DNA from: Abyssibacter sp036156195
GTDB lineage: Bacteria; Pseudomonadota; Gammaproteobacteria; Nevskiales; OUC007
Length of the DNA: 64,000 nucleotides
Direction of reading: 5' to 3'
NCBI GenBank assembly: GCA_036156195.1
Contig: JAYZUZ010000012.1
Coordinates: 62,001 to 126,000 of the forward strand
Part shown: positions 33,431-41,439 of the stretch, piece by piece
Numbering within the stretch: position 1 is the first letter of the stretch
Layout of the letters: every line of letters begins with the position of its first letter
Position numbers and translations under genes: made by a program
The notes under the pieces: model-generated
Seen by the model: the letters and a program-made list of their open reading frames with translations, nothing else
Database searches by the model: none
What the model was told of the DNA's origin: nothing

Positions 33431-35218
33431 GTGACATCTGACATCGCCGATATCATTGCCCGTGAGGCTGTGAGGACCGTGTTCCAGCCCATTTATCGCG
33501 TTCGGGATGGCGCCGTTTTTGGCTATGAGGCGCTGACTCGAGGGCCTGAAGGTGTCTGGCAGAGCCCGATCGAGCTGTTTGCCGCAGCGGAGCGCGCGGG
33601 TCTCGAGGCCGAGTTGGATACCGTGTGCCGACGCCACGCGGTGACGGGTTTTAGCACCCTGGGTTTGCCGGGGCTGCTGTTTATGAACGTCTCTCCGCAG
33701 GTCATCCTAGCCATGCTGGATGTGCATGATCGCGTCATGCCATGGATGCAGCGCCAAGGGATTGATCCTGCGTCGGTCATCGTCGAGATCTCGGAAAGCA
33801 AACCCTTTGATGAGATCGATGCTGTCATCGACGCGATACAGGTGTTTCGTCAGGCCGGGTTTCGTTTTGCACTCGATGATTTGGGCGCAGGTTATGCCGG
33901 GCTGCGGGTGTGGTCGCAGTTGCGCCCAGCCTTTGTCAAAGTGGATCGACACTTCGTATCCGATTGCGACCAGGATGCAGCCAAACGTGAGTTCTTGCGC
34001 TCGATCAAGGGTATTTCCAACTATCTCGGCTGTGAAGTTGTGGCTGAGGGGATTGAGCGCGAGCAGGAGGCCGGCGTCATCCGTACGCTCGGCATCGACT
34101 ACGCACAGGGTTTTGGTTTAGCCCGCCCGACGGACAATCCCCCTGTTGCGCCTACAACGGTGTTCTGCCAGCAGGGTGGATACGGTAGCGGCCTGGGATT
34201 TACGGAAAATCTCTCGCATCTAATCCAGTCGACGGATGTGGTGGCGCCAGACGACACGGCGGAGTCTGTACTCGACCGGATCCGCCAATGGGAGGCGTTG
34301 CCGGATATTCCGGTCGTTGCCGAGCGTCAGGTCCTCGGGTCGGTGAACAGGGTCCGCTTGCTGGACCGGTTCGCTCGGCGCTTTACGCGCGAACTGCATG
34401 GGCGTCAGCCGATTCTTGATTTTCTGGACAACTTGGCGCCCACGCTGGACGTACAGTCGAGCATCGAAGAAGCGGCCCGCCAGCTTTCTGCAAAATCTCC
34501 AGACGTGTTGCCGTCCTGCGTCATTGTTGTAGAAGAGGGGGCTTATCGCGGCGTGGTTCCCGCCAGTGCACTGATGCGGCGCCTGAGCGAGGCGCAGATC
34601 CGCGCGGCTCGCTACAGCAATCCCCTGACCCTGCTACCGGGGAATGTACCTATCGTCGAGCGTATCCAGGCATTGTTGGATCAGCGTGCCGACTTCAGTG
34701 TGGCCTATTGCGATCTCAACAATTTCAAGCCTTTCAATGACGTCTACGGCTATGCCGTCGGTGACGAAGCCCTGCAGCTGATTGCGGAGATTCTGGCGGA
34801 GCAAGTCGACCCGGAACGAGATTTTGTCGGCCACATCGGGGGGGACGACTTTGTCGTGGTCAGCGAGTCGGCGGGCTTTCAGCAAACGGTGCGCCGAGTC
34901 GCGGAGCAGTTTTCCGAGCGGGTTAAACGGCTGTACCGGCCAGAACACTTGGCCATGGGCGGCATCCTGGCCGTGGATCGGGCCGGACGGGAGAGTACGT
35001 TCCCGCTCATGCGACTGGCCATCGGCGTTGTACAGCCCGACCCGGAGCAGTGCCAGTCACATCATGACGTGGCGACGATGGCAACAGACGCCAAGCACCA
35101 CGCCAAGTTGAGTGCACCGGATTATCTGTTCTTCTGTCGCCGCCGGTCTCCTTCGGCAGTGGTAGAGATCGGGGAGGGTGTCACTCCCGAAGAGCACTTC
35201 CAGCTCTACAAGATCTAG
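33431..35218 (+). CDS. EAL-GGDEF cyclic di-GMP protein
   Basis: 595 residues, EAL domain first (about 1-240). EAL residues appear complete: YEALTRG, FMNVSPQ, VIVEISES, ALDDLGAGYAGL, FVKVDRHF, VVAEGIE and YAQGFGLARP, so phosphodiesterase activity is plausible. A middle region (about 245-400) may be CBS-like. The C-terminal GGDEF domain (about 415-560) has the variant HIGGDDFVVV in place of GGDEF, which may reduce or abolish cyclase activity. No membrane segment is visible. Start is GTG 33431. The closest architecture is the EAL-CBS-GGDEF class. Confidence 0.87.
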   Translation: MTSDIADIIAREAVRTVFQPIYRVRDGAVFGYEALTRGPEGVWQSPIELFAAAERAGLEAELDTVCRRHAVTGFSTLGLPGLLFMNVSPQVILAMLDVHDRVMPWMQRQGIDPASVIVEISESKPFDEIDAVIDAIQVFRQAGFRFALDDLGAGYAGLRVWSQLRPAFVKVDRHFVSDCDQDAAKREFLRSIKGISNYLGCEVVAEGIEREQEAGVIRTLGIDYAQGFGLARPTDNPPVAPTTVFCQQGGYGSGLGFTENLSHLIQSTDVVAPDDTAESVLDRIRQWEALPDIPVVAERQVLGSVNRVRLLDRFARRFTRELHGRQPILDFLDNLAPTLDVQSSIEEAARQLSAKSPDVLPSCVIVVEEGAYRGVVPASALMRRLSEAQIRAARYSNPLTLLPGNVPIVERIQALLDQRADFSVAYCDLNNFKPFNDVYGYAVGDEALQLIAEILAEQVDPERDFVGHIGGDDFVVVSESAGFQQTVRRVAEQFSERVKRLYRPEHLAMGGILAVDRAGRESTFPLMRLAIGVVQPDPEQCQSHHDVATMATDAKHHAKLSAPDYLFFCRRRSPSAVVEIGEGVTPEEHFQLYKI

Positions 35219-35223
35219 GCAGT

Positions 35224-35493
35224 TCAGGGCTGCTTGCGCGCATCCAGCCAGCGCGCAAGTTCTTCCCACAGCGCGTCGATCGCGACACGAATTTCCTGCC
35301 ATGCCTCGGCGCCGGCTGCGCGCAGGTCGGCCATCTTGTGCTCGGTGGATGCCAGGTGCATCTCCAGCCGTTCGATTTCCGCGTGCTGGGATTGATGGCG
35401 TGCTTCCGCATACTCGGCGCGCAGCCTGTCTAAGGTTTCACGGGCGTCGTCGATGCGAACTTCGAGGTCTCGCAGGTAGCTCGTCTTGTCCAT
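35224..35493 (-). CDS. Small coiled-coil protein of unknown function
   Basis: 89 residues, highly charged and helical throughout, without signal or membrane segment; heptad-like patterning suggests a coiled coil. Trp residues cluster at the C-terminus (ALWEELARWLDARKQP). It lies 9 bp downstream of the Na/Pi cotransporter gene on the same strand and is probably co-transcribed. I do not recognise a named family. Confidence 0.7.
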   Translation of the reverse strand: MDKTSYLRDLEVRIDDARETLDRLRAEYAEARHQSQHAEIERLEMHLASTEHKMADLRAAGAEAWQEIRVAIDALWEELARWLDARKQP

Positions 35494-35502
35494 GATTCCC
35501 GA

Positions 35503-36675
35503 TTAGTTGAAGGCAAAGACCATGGCGCCCGGCACCAGAAAGAACACGCCGAGGATGTAACTCAGCGCAAGCGATTTACGCTCGCTGGCAATTCCCGCCA
35601 GTGTCTCGGCGCAGCGGATTGGAAAATCCGTGATCCGGCTGGCCCGTAACCAGTTGGGGATCAGGAAGATCACCAGCACACCCAAAACGTTGTAAATCAG
35701 GTGGACCAGTGCAATCTGGAGCGCGGCCCCGGCCATGGCTCCGGAGACGGCGGTGGCTGCGAGCAATGCCGTGACGCAGGTGCCGATGTTTGCACCCAGC
35801 GTAAACGGGTAGATGTCCTTGGTCTTGAACACCCCGGAGCCGGCCAGCGGGACCATGAGACTCGTGGTCGTAGAAGAAGATTGCACCAGAATCGTGACCA
35901 GGGTACCGGACCCGATTCCTGACATTGGTCCGCTGCCAATCGCCGCGTGAAGTATGTTCTTGGCCTTACCGACCAGTGCCGAGCGGAGCAGGCGGCCGAC
36001 CCGAATCACTGCAAACAGGATCATGGCGATGCCGAACGTAACCATGAACACGCCGGTGAGCATGTCGTCCAGCCCCATCCCCTGCAGGCCGCCCTTGAGC
36101 AAGTCAACGCCGGGTTTGGTCAAGGGCTTCATGAAGTTGAACCCCTTGATCGACAGGTCAGCGTCTCCAGAGAAAAGCCCGACCAGGGCACCTGCCGATT
36201 TCTGAAGAAATCCGGTCGCGATCTCAAGCGGTAGGAAGACGACGACGCTGAGCAGATTGAAGAAATCATGCACCGTGGCCGCGGAAAACGCCTGTCGGAA
36301 CTCGTGCTTATCCCGGACGTGTCCGAGGCTGACGATGGTATTGGTGATCGTCGTGCCGATGTTTGCGCCCATGACCATGGGGATGGCGATCGACACCGGC
36401 AGTCCGCCAGCCACCAGGCCCACGATAATAGATGTCACCGTGGATGAGCTTTGAATCAGCGCAGTAGCCAGCGTCCCGATGATCAACCCCAGAAACGGGT
36501 TGGTCGCAAAGGCAAACAGGGTTTCTGCATCGTCCTTGGCGGCAGTCTTGAAGCCCGTACCAATGGTCGCAACAGCGACGAGCAGCAGATAAATCAATCC
36601 GATAATGCCCAGCCAGAGCATCGGATTGACGCGCTGCTGATCCAGTCCATCCAGCGTATTTGCAGATTCAGTCAT
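35503..36675 (-). CDS. Na/Pi cotransporter family protein
   Basis: About 390 residues, polytopic, with the duplicated phosphate-transporter signature: TALIQSSSTVTS in the first half and ILVQSSSTTTS in the second, each followed by a GANIGT motif. Family knowledge points to sodium-dependent phosphate transport across the inner membrane. ATG 36675 is preceded by AGGGGATGGGG at suitable distance; ATG 36687 would place that site too close. No PhoU domain is fused. The small coiled-coil gene follows. Confidence 0.88.
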   Translation of the reverse strand: MTESANTLDGLDQQRVNPMLWLGIIGLIYLLLVAVATIGTGFKTAAKDDAETLFAFATNPFLGLIIGTLATALIQSSSTVTSIIVGLVAGGLPVSIAIPMVMGANIGTTITNTIVSLGHVRDKHEFRQAFSAATVHDFFNLLSVVVFLPLEIATGFLQKSAGALVGLFSGDADLSIKGFNFMKPLTKPGVDLLKGGLQGMGLDDMLTGVFMVTFGIAMILFAVIRVGRLLRSALVGKAKNILHAAIGSGPMSGIGSGTLVTILVQSSSTTTSLMVPLAGSGVFKTKDIYPFTLGANIGTCVTALLAATAVSGAMAGAALQIALVHLIYNVLGVLVIFLIPNWLRASRITDFPIRCAETLAGIASERKSLALSYILGVFFLVPGAMVFAFN

Positions 36676-36792
36676 TGGGTACCCCATCCCCTATATGCGC
36701 AGTGGCAAGGCGAGTCGCCGGTCTGCGCGAGCATGTTGACATTAGCGGTGTTCAATGGCGATTCGATGACGCGTGACCGATAGCGTGCTGCG

Positions 36793-38046
36793 TTACGACG
36801 TGGAGTCATCGGCAGCGGCGTTCGGGTCCAGCGGGCCCAGCCCCAAAGCCTCACCGAGACGCGACAGCAGTGCCGATTGCACGCGAAGCGCGATGATCGC
36901 ATCGGCCAGCACGCGGGAGCCTTCGACATGCCCGGGTGCAATCAGCTGGTCCAGCACTTGGCCTGTCTGACCCATTTGCTGAATACGGGCCAGGCGCTGG
37001 CGTGTCGTGGCCAGAGCACGGTCGATTTGTCCGGCGAGATTGGCGTCTGCGTGCCGTGCCAAGCTGGCCAGTGAGACGCTGGCCTTCTGTTGGTCCAGCC
37101 GACCGTAATACAGCTGTTCGACACCTAAAGCACTGTGGTACAGCGCGGTATGGCTGGTATTCGAGAACTGATCCTGAATGCGCTCTGGCGCGCGCGTACG
37201 CAGTGGGATGTCCAGCCGCGTGCTTGCGAGTTCACTGGCGGAGAAGGTGACCAAACCGTACAAGGCCTTGTGCAGACCGGGCTCGGCATCACCATGCACC
37301 AGGCGGTAACCGTAGGTTCCGGGCTTATCTGCCCAGACCGCTGCCATGCGTTCCAGCTCCCAGACCAGCAACTCGGCCATGGTGGTTAGCAACTCACCTC
37401 GACGCTTGCACTCGGTCGGTGGGGCCGGTTGGCTGCCACGGGTACAAAGGGCGGCATCCGTTGCATAGTCGGTCCACGGGCGTGCGCCAGGTTTCGGGTC
37501 GTGACGCACCGGATCTTCTCCCCAAAGCATGAATTCGATGGCGTGGTAACCCGTTACGACCTGGGTCGGGTCGGTGCTCAGGGCCTGGATGTCGAGCAGC
37601 AGTCGACGGTCGATGATGCTGGCGTCCAGTGTCCTGCCGGCCACGCGAATCCGTTGGCTGACCACCAGAGGCCGCTGCGATGGCGCCTCGGGCTGATCGA
37701 CGTAATCGAGAAATTCAGGATGGATGGGCCAGCGATTGACGCGGGCTTCCCACTCGTCGACAAACCAGTGCCCAAAGCGCAGGGCTTCGGTGCGCGCATA
37801 GGGTTTGCGGGCGCTGACCCAGGCCTTGCGTGCAGCGGCGAGGCTGTCGGGTGATGCTGCGGTGGTGAGCGCCTGAATTTTGGTTTGCAACGTACGCGCG
37901 GCCGCTAACGCAGCACGGTATTCGCTATGGGCAACGCTGCGGTAGCTTTCCAGTGCCCGCGCGGGGTCCGGGGGCGCTTGGGTGCCGCACGCGACCAGCA
38001 GCGTCGCGGCCAGCGTCGCCACACCTGCAGGGTTACGTTGCCGCAT
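36793..38046 (-). CDS. Imelysin-family (peptidase M75-like) lipoprotein
   Basis: 417 residues with a lipoprotein signal ending LLVACGTQ. The imelysin signature GxHxxE is present as TGYHAIEFMLWGED (about 197-210), in a helical fold with a second half-repeat (NTSHTALYHSALGVEQLYYG). The family includes iron-regulated periplasmic and outer-membrane proteins such as IrpA and EfeO-like iron-uptake proteins. ATG 38046 is chosen as the start of the signal peptide; ATG 38094 would add 16 polar residues. Confidence 0.85.
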   Translation of the reverse strand: MRQRNPAGVATLAATLLVACGTQAPPDPARALESYRSVAHSEYRAALAAARTLQTKIQALTTAASPDSLAAARKAWVSARKPYARTEALRFGHWFVDEWEARVNRWPIHPEFLDYVDQPEAPSQRPLVVSQRIRVAGRTLDASIIDRRLLLDIQALSTDPTQVVTGYHAIEFMLWGEDPVRHDPKPGARPWTDYATDAALCTRGSQPAPPTECKRRGELLTTMAELLVWELERMAAVWADKPGTYGYRLVHGDAEPGLHKALYGLVTFSASELASTRLDIPLRTRAPERIQDQFSNTSHTALYHSALGVEQLYYGRLDQQKASVSLASLARHADANLAGQIDRALATTRQRLARIQQMGQTGQVLDQLIAPGHVEGSRVLADAIIALRVQSALLSRLGEALGLGPLDPNAAADDSTS

Positions 38047-38181
38047 GGACGCGTCGAATCGAGTGTGAATAACGGTTTCGCCTGGGCGGGACATGGCAGG
38101 CGCCCGAAAGTCAGGGGGGCGCGGACGATCTCATGGTGCTGCACCCGGCGTGCAGGGGGCTGCCGATGAGTGGCGCCATTC

Positions 38182-38196
38182 TAACGCGTAGCGTTA
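38182..38196. promoter_or_regulatory. 15-bp inverted repeat upstream of the imelysin gene
   Basis: TAACGC-GTA-GCGTTA is a perfect dyad in the 220-bp gap between osmC (stop 38267) and the imelysin start (38046), about 136 bp upstream. It could be an operator. It does not match the Fur consensus. Confidence 0.35.
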
Positions 38197-38266
38197 CCGG
38201 GTCACGCCTGTTCGTCATGGGCCAGGCCACTGCGCGCCGCGCAGGCTGTCGACCGACGATCTGCGT

Positions 38267-38692
38267 CTACTGCGAGAGCACGGCATCCAGGGTGATGGCC
38301 GGCTTCAATGCCTTGGAGATCGGGCAGCCGATCTTGGCGGTCTGAGCGGCGTCCTGAAAAACCTCATTGCTCGCACCCGGGACGACAGCGTCCACATCCA
38401 AATGGATACGTGTGATGGCGAAGCCGCCATCGGTTTGTTCCAGAGTGACGGTGGCCTTTACATCGATGTGATCGGGTGTGAGATCCGATTGACCCAGAAT
38501 CATCGACAAGGCCATGGCGTAGCAACTGGCATGGGCGGCGCCGATGAGTTCCTCGGGATTAGTGCCCGCCTTGTCCTCGAAACGTGTGGGGAACGAGTAG
38601 GGCGACTGGTCCAGCACAGCACTCTGTGAAGTGACAGTGCCTTGCCCGGATTTAAGTGCACCCGTCCATCGGGCCTGGGCTGTGCGGTTCAT
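38267..38692 (-). CDS. OsmC-family peroxiredoxin
   Basis: 141 residues, the OsmC/Ohr fold with both reactive cysteines: Cys in IGAAHASCYAMALS (about 57) and in TAKIGCPISKAL (about 123). The family reduces organic hydroperoxides using a Cys thiolate, and OsmC members are often induced by osmotic and stationary-phase stress. AGGAG precedes the ATG. It stands alone, 80 bp from the crotonase gene on the same strand. Confidence 0.93.
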   Translation of the reverse strand: MNRTAQARWTGALKSGQGTVTSQSAVLDQSPYSFPTRFEDKAGTNPEELIGAAHASCYAMALSMILGQSDLTPDHIDVKATVTLEQTDGGFAITRIHLDVDAVVPGASNEVFQDAAQTAKIGCPISKALKPAITLDAVLSQ

Positions 38693-38772
38693 ACAAGCTC
38701 CTGATTCAGTCGGTTGGAGGCAACGCGTCCGGCGAGGCCTGTCCTCTTGCGACTATCAGCCGTCCTGCAGGT

Positions 38773-39567
38773 TCACTGTGAACCCGGATCCAAGGGTTGC
38801 CCGTGGCGGCCCTGTCCAGCCCGGAACCGGCTGGCACCGGCGACAGTTTCCCCTGATTCCAACGTTGACAGCCCCAGTGCGAACTCCTGCGCCATCGCCT
38901 CGGTCTCGCTCAGACTCCATTGTCCCAGCAGGCTTTGACGGTCGTTGCGCAGGCAGGTCTGTGGCAATTCCGCGATGTCAGCGGCCAGTTGTTGCGCTGC
39001 CTCCAGCGCACAGCCAGTCGGTACCAGGCGGTTGACCAGGCCCATGCCCAGGGCTTCCTGCGCCGGCACGGCGCGACCGGTCAGAATCATGTCCATTGCA
39101 TGGCTTTGCCCGATGAGGCGGGGAAGGCGTACGGTCCCGCCGTCGATGAGCGGCACGCCAAAACGGCGGCAGTAGACACCGAACACAGCGGTCTCATCTG
39201 CGACGCGCAGGTCACACCACAGGGCCAGCTCCAGCCCTCCGGCCACCGCATGGCCTTGGACAGCAGCGATCACGGGCTTGCTAAGCGCCAGTCTGGACAG
39301 GCCCATGGGCGCATCGCCGTGTGCCTGCATCCGGTTGCTGCGCGCCGGGTCCTGGCTGGCCACGGCTTTGAGATCGGCGCCGGCGCAGAAGCTGCTGCCG
39401 GCACCCGCGAGCACGGCTACGCGTAGGCCTGAATCCGCGTCAAATGTGCGAAACGCCTGGGCCAGCGCCTCCGCGGTCGGGCGGTCCACGCAGTTTCTCT
39501 GCTGCGGGCGATTGATCGTCACGGTCAACACCGTGCCTTGCACGTCTGTGCTGACGGGGCTGGTCAT
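38773..39567 (-). CDS. Crotonase/enoyl-CoA hydratase family protein
   Basis: 264 residues with crotonase oxyanion-hole segments AGSSFCAGADLKAVA and GHAVAGGLELALWCDLRVAD. The first catalytic Glu of rat enoyl-CoA hydratase (Glu144) is kept in GGLELA. The second (Glu164) aligns with Cys in FGVYCRRFGVPLIDGGTVRL, and the usual GAGG reads IDGG. It may be a hydratase variant or another crotonase activity. It overlaps the desaturase gene by 4 bp and is the last gene of the PaaX-desaturase operon. Confidence 0.85.
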   Translation of the reverse strand: MTSPVSTDVQGTVLTVTINRPQQRNCVDRPTAEALAQAFRTFDADSGLRVAVLAGAGSSFCAGADLKAVASQDPARSNRMQAHGDAPMGLSRLALSKPVIAAVQGHAVAGGLELALWCDLRVADETAVFGVYCRRFGVPLIDGGTVRLPRLIGQSHAMDMILTGRAVPAQEALGMGLVNRLVPTGCALEAAQQLAADIAELPQTCLRNDRQSLLGQWSLSETEAMAQEFALGLSTLESGETVAGASRFRAGQGRHGQPLDPGSQ

Positions 39568-40556
39568 GGCTGCTCTGCCTGGGGGTGGCGAGCTCCGCGA
39601 CAGGCCAGGGCGATGACAGCCAGATAATCCTGCGGCTCGCCGACATGACCCCGCTCGCGCAGCGTTTGATGAAGCGCCGGCAGCCGGTAGTACGGTACGG
39701 AGGCCATGAAGTGGTGCTCCAGATGGTAATTCACATGCATGGGGGCCACCGTGCAGCGCGCGAACCAGCCGGCTCGGGTGGTTCGTGTGTTGGTTCGGAT
39801 GTCCGCTCCGGCCGGCAACATGGCGTGTTCAGCCAAGGCCCGTATCCGGACGAAGACCGGGAACGCGAACACGTAACCTGCGAGCCAGATGCCATATAGC
39901 CCACCATGGCCGAGAACCGTCAAGGTTGCCGCCAGCAGGCCATTGGTGAGTAGCATGCCGCTGCAATTGCGTAATAGAACGAGGGGGTAGGACCACCAGC
40001 GGCGTCCGTGCTGCGGCAGACGCTCGACATCGTTGGCGACCGTCCATTTCAGCACCTCCGCATCCATGAGCAGCAAGCCCAGCATGACCTTGAGCATCGT
40101 GTAGCCACTGACGTCGCGGAGCAGCTTTCTGGCGAAGCGGGCCGGTGTGGTGGGGTAGCTGCGATAAAGCGATTCATCGGGATCGCCTGCTTGGCCCGCA
40201 CACTTGTGATGCCGGTTGTGGTGGGCGCGGTAGCGACCGACGTGTTGCCAGATCGGCCGGGCGCACAGCCAGTCGGCCACATGATCGTTCAGCCAGGTGC
40301 TGCGAAAGAGCGTGCGATGCGCGGCTTCGTGCTCAAGAATGGCGAGCGCCAACTGGCGGTTGCCCATGAGAACAATTGCCACAAGCCACATGAGCGGGTG
40401 AGGGAACTGCGCGCAGAGAAATAGCAGCCCGGCAATGCTGAGCCATACCGAGGCGATCGCCCAGGCGCCGCGTCGATCTGAGCGCCGAGTCAGCGCTGCC
40501 ATCTCGGAACGACTCAGCCAATCTGTCGGGCGTAAGCGTTCGGCGGTGTCAGGCAT
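39564..40556 (-). CDS. Membrane fatty acid desaturase family protein
   Basis: 330 residues with the three histidine boxes of di-iron membrane desaturases: HEAAH (about 76), HNRHH (about 113) and HVNYHLEHH (about 276). Hydrophobic helices lie around 30-65 and 195-230. Family knowledge implies oxygen-dependent desaturation or hydroxylation of acyl lipids in the inner membrane; regiochemistry cannot be read. It overlaps the PaaX-like gene by 8 bp and the crotonase gene by 4 bp, so the three are translated as a unit. Confidence 0.88.
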   Translation of the reverse strand: MPDTAERLRPTDWLSRSEMAALTRRSDRRGAWAIASVWLSIAGLLFLCAQFPHPLMWLVAIVLMGNRQLALAILEHEAAHRTLFRSTWLNDHVADWLCARPIWQHVGRYRAHHNRHHKCAGQAGDPDESLYRSYPTTPARFARKLLRDVSGYTMLKVMLGLLLMDAEVLKWTVANDVERLPQHGRRWWSYPLVLLRNCSGMLLTNGLLAATLTVLGHGGLYGIWLAGYVFAFPVFVRIRALAEHAMLPAGADIRTNTRTTRAGWFARCTVAPMHVNYHLEHHFMASVPYYRLPALHQTLRERGHVGEPQDYLAVIALACRGARHPQAEQP

Positions 40557-41388
40557 TGTCCATACGCTCCGGCTGAAGGGTTCGTTGACGCCAGATGGAT
40601 TGACCCAGACGATCGAAGCGCAGGGCGATATCGGTGAACTCAGCCCTCAACTGCGTATTGATCAGGGTGTCAGGCAGCAGCGGATCAAAGACAAGACTGC
40701 GAATGGCCGCGTCACCGAGCTCAAACGCTTCGCGGGCGGCCTGATCGATCTCCAGCGATGAGCATTGGTCCATCCAGCGGCTTAGCGTTTCAATCTGATG
40801 GCGGTAACCCACCTCAAGTCGCCGTCTGCCCCACAAACCAGGCGCCGCCTGCGCACGGGCCGCATCTAGCGTGGCTGTCGTGAACACGGCGGCGGCCGGA
40901 TCCAGGCCCAGCCGATATAGTCGGTCTCGAATGTCATCGAGACTGTCGTTGAGATTATCCGGGCGCAGGGCCAGCCCAGGTTCCAACTCACGCAGGCCCA
41001 GCAACTTGAGTGCGCGGTCGCGCTGGGTCACGGCGCGGCGGTCCGAACGCGGCAGGGCGCCCGTGTGAACAATGAGCCAGCCCCCCTCCCAGTGACGGAC
41101 GCGGGCTTCTCCAGAACGCCATCTCGCCACGTCATCGGCGAGTGTCGTGGCAGCTGGGCCGAGCCGGTACTGGCCTCGTTCGACGCTTTCGATGAGGCCG
41201 GTGCCCCGCAGGCGAACCAGGGCAGTTCTAGCGCTGTTGTCGGACACGCCCATCAGCGTGCAGGCGCCGACCAGTTCCTGCGCGGACAGGGTTTGCCCTG
41301 TGCTGGCCAGCAGCACGCGCAGGATGATGTTCTTCGGACGGGGGCCGCGGCGCGATGAGGCGCTGGGAGGCTGCAGAGGCATGATCAT
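40549..41388 (-). CDS. PaaX-family transcriptional regulator
   Basis: 279 residues. The winged HTH (about 20-75) has SAQELVGACTLMGVSDNSARTALVRLRGTGLIES, given by position about 35-68, matching PaaX-type repressors. GWLIVHTGALPRSDR and LWGRRRLEVGYR belong to the central PaaX domain. E. coli PaaX responds to phenylacetyl-CoA, so an acyl- or aryl-CoA effector is plausible here. It is first in the operon with the desaturase and crotonase. Both ATG 41388 and 41382 lack a clear ribosome site. Confidence 0.87.
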   Translation of the reverse strand: MIMPLQPPSASSRRGPRPKNIILRVLLASTGQTLSAQELVGACTLMGVSDNSARTALVRLRGTGLIESVERGQYRLGPAATTLADDVARWRSGEARVRHWEGGWLIVHTGALPRSDRRAVTQRDRALKLLGLRELEPGLALRPDNLNDSLDDIRDRLYRLGLDPAAAVFTTATLDAARAQAAPGLWGRRRLEVGYRHQIETLSRWMDQCSSLEIDQAAREAFELGDAAIRSLVFDPLLPDTLINTQLRAEFTDIALRFDRLGQSIWRQRTLQPERMDNA

Positions 41389-41436
41389 TGGTACAAAGTT
41401 GCGCTAGGTGGCGACAATCATGTACCAAATTGCGGC
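41388..41436 (-). promoter_or_regulatory. Candidate PaaX-type operator overlapping the start of the regulator gene
   Basis: TTGGTACA (41388-41395) and TGTACCAA (41421-41428) form an exact inverted repeat in the 51-bp spacer between the TonB receptor stop and the PaaX-like start. The same block can also be seen as two direct copies, GTACAAAGTTGCGC and GTACCAAATTGCGGC, 31 bp apart. Position and symmetry suggest autoregulation. Confidence 0.55.
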
Positions 41437-41439
41437 GGA

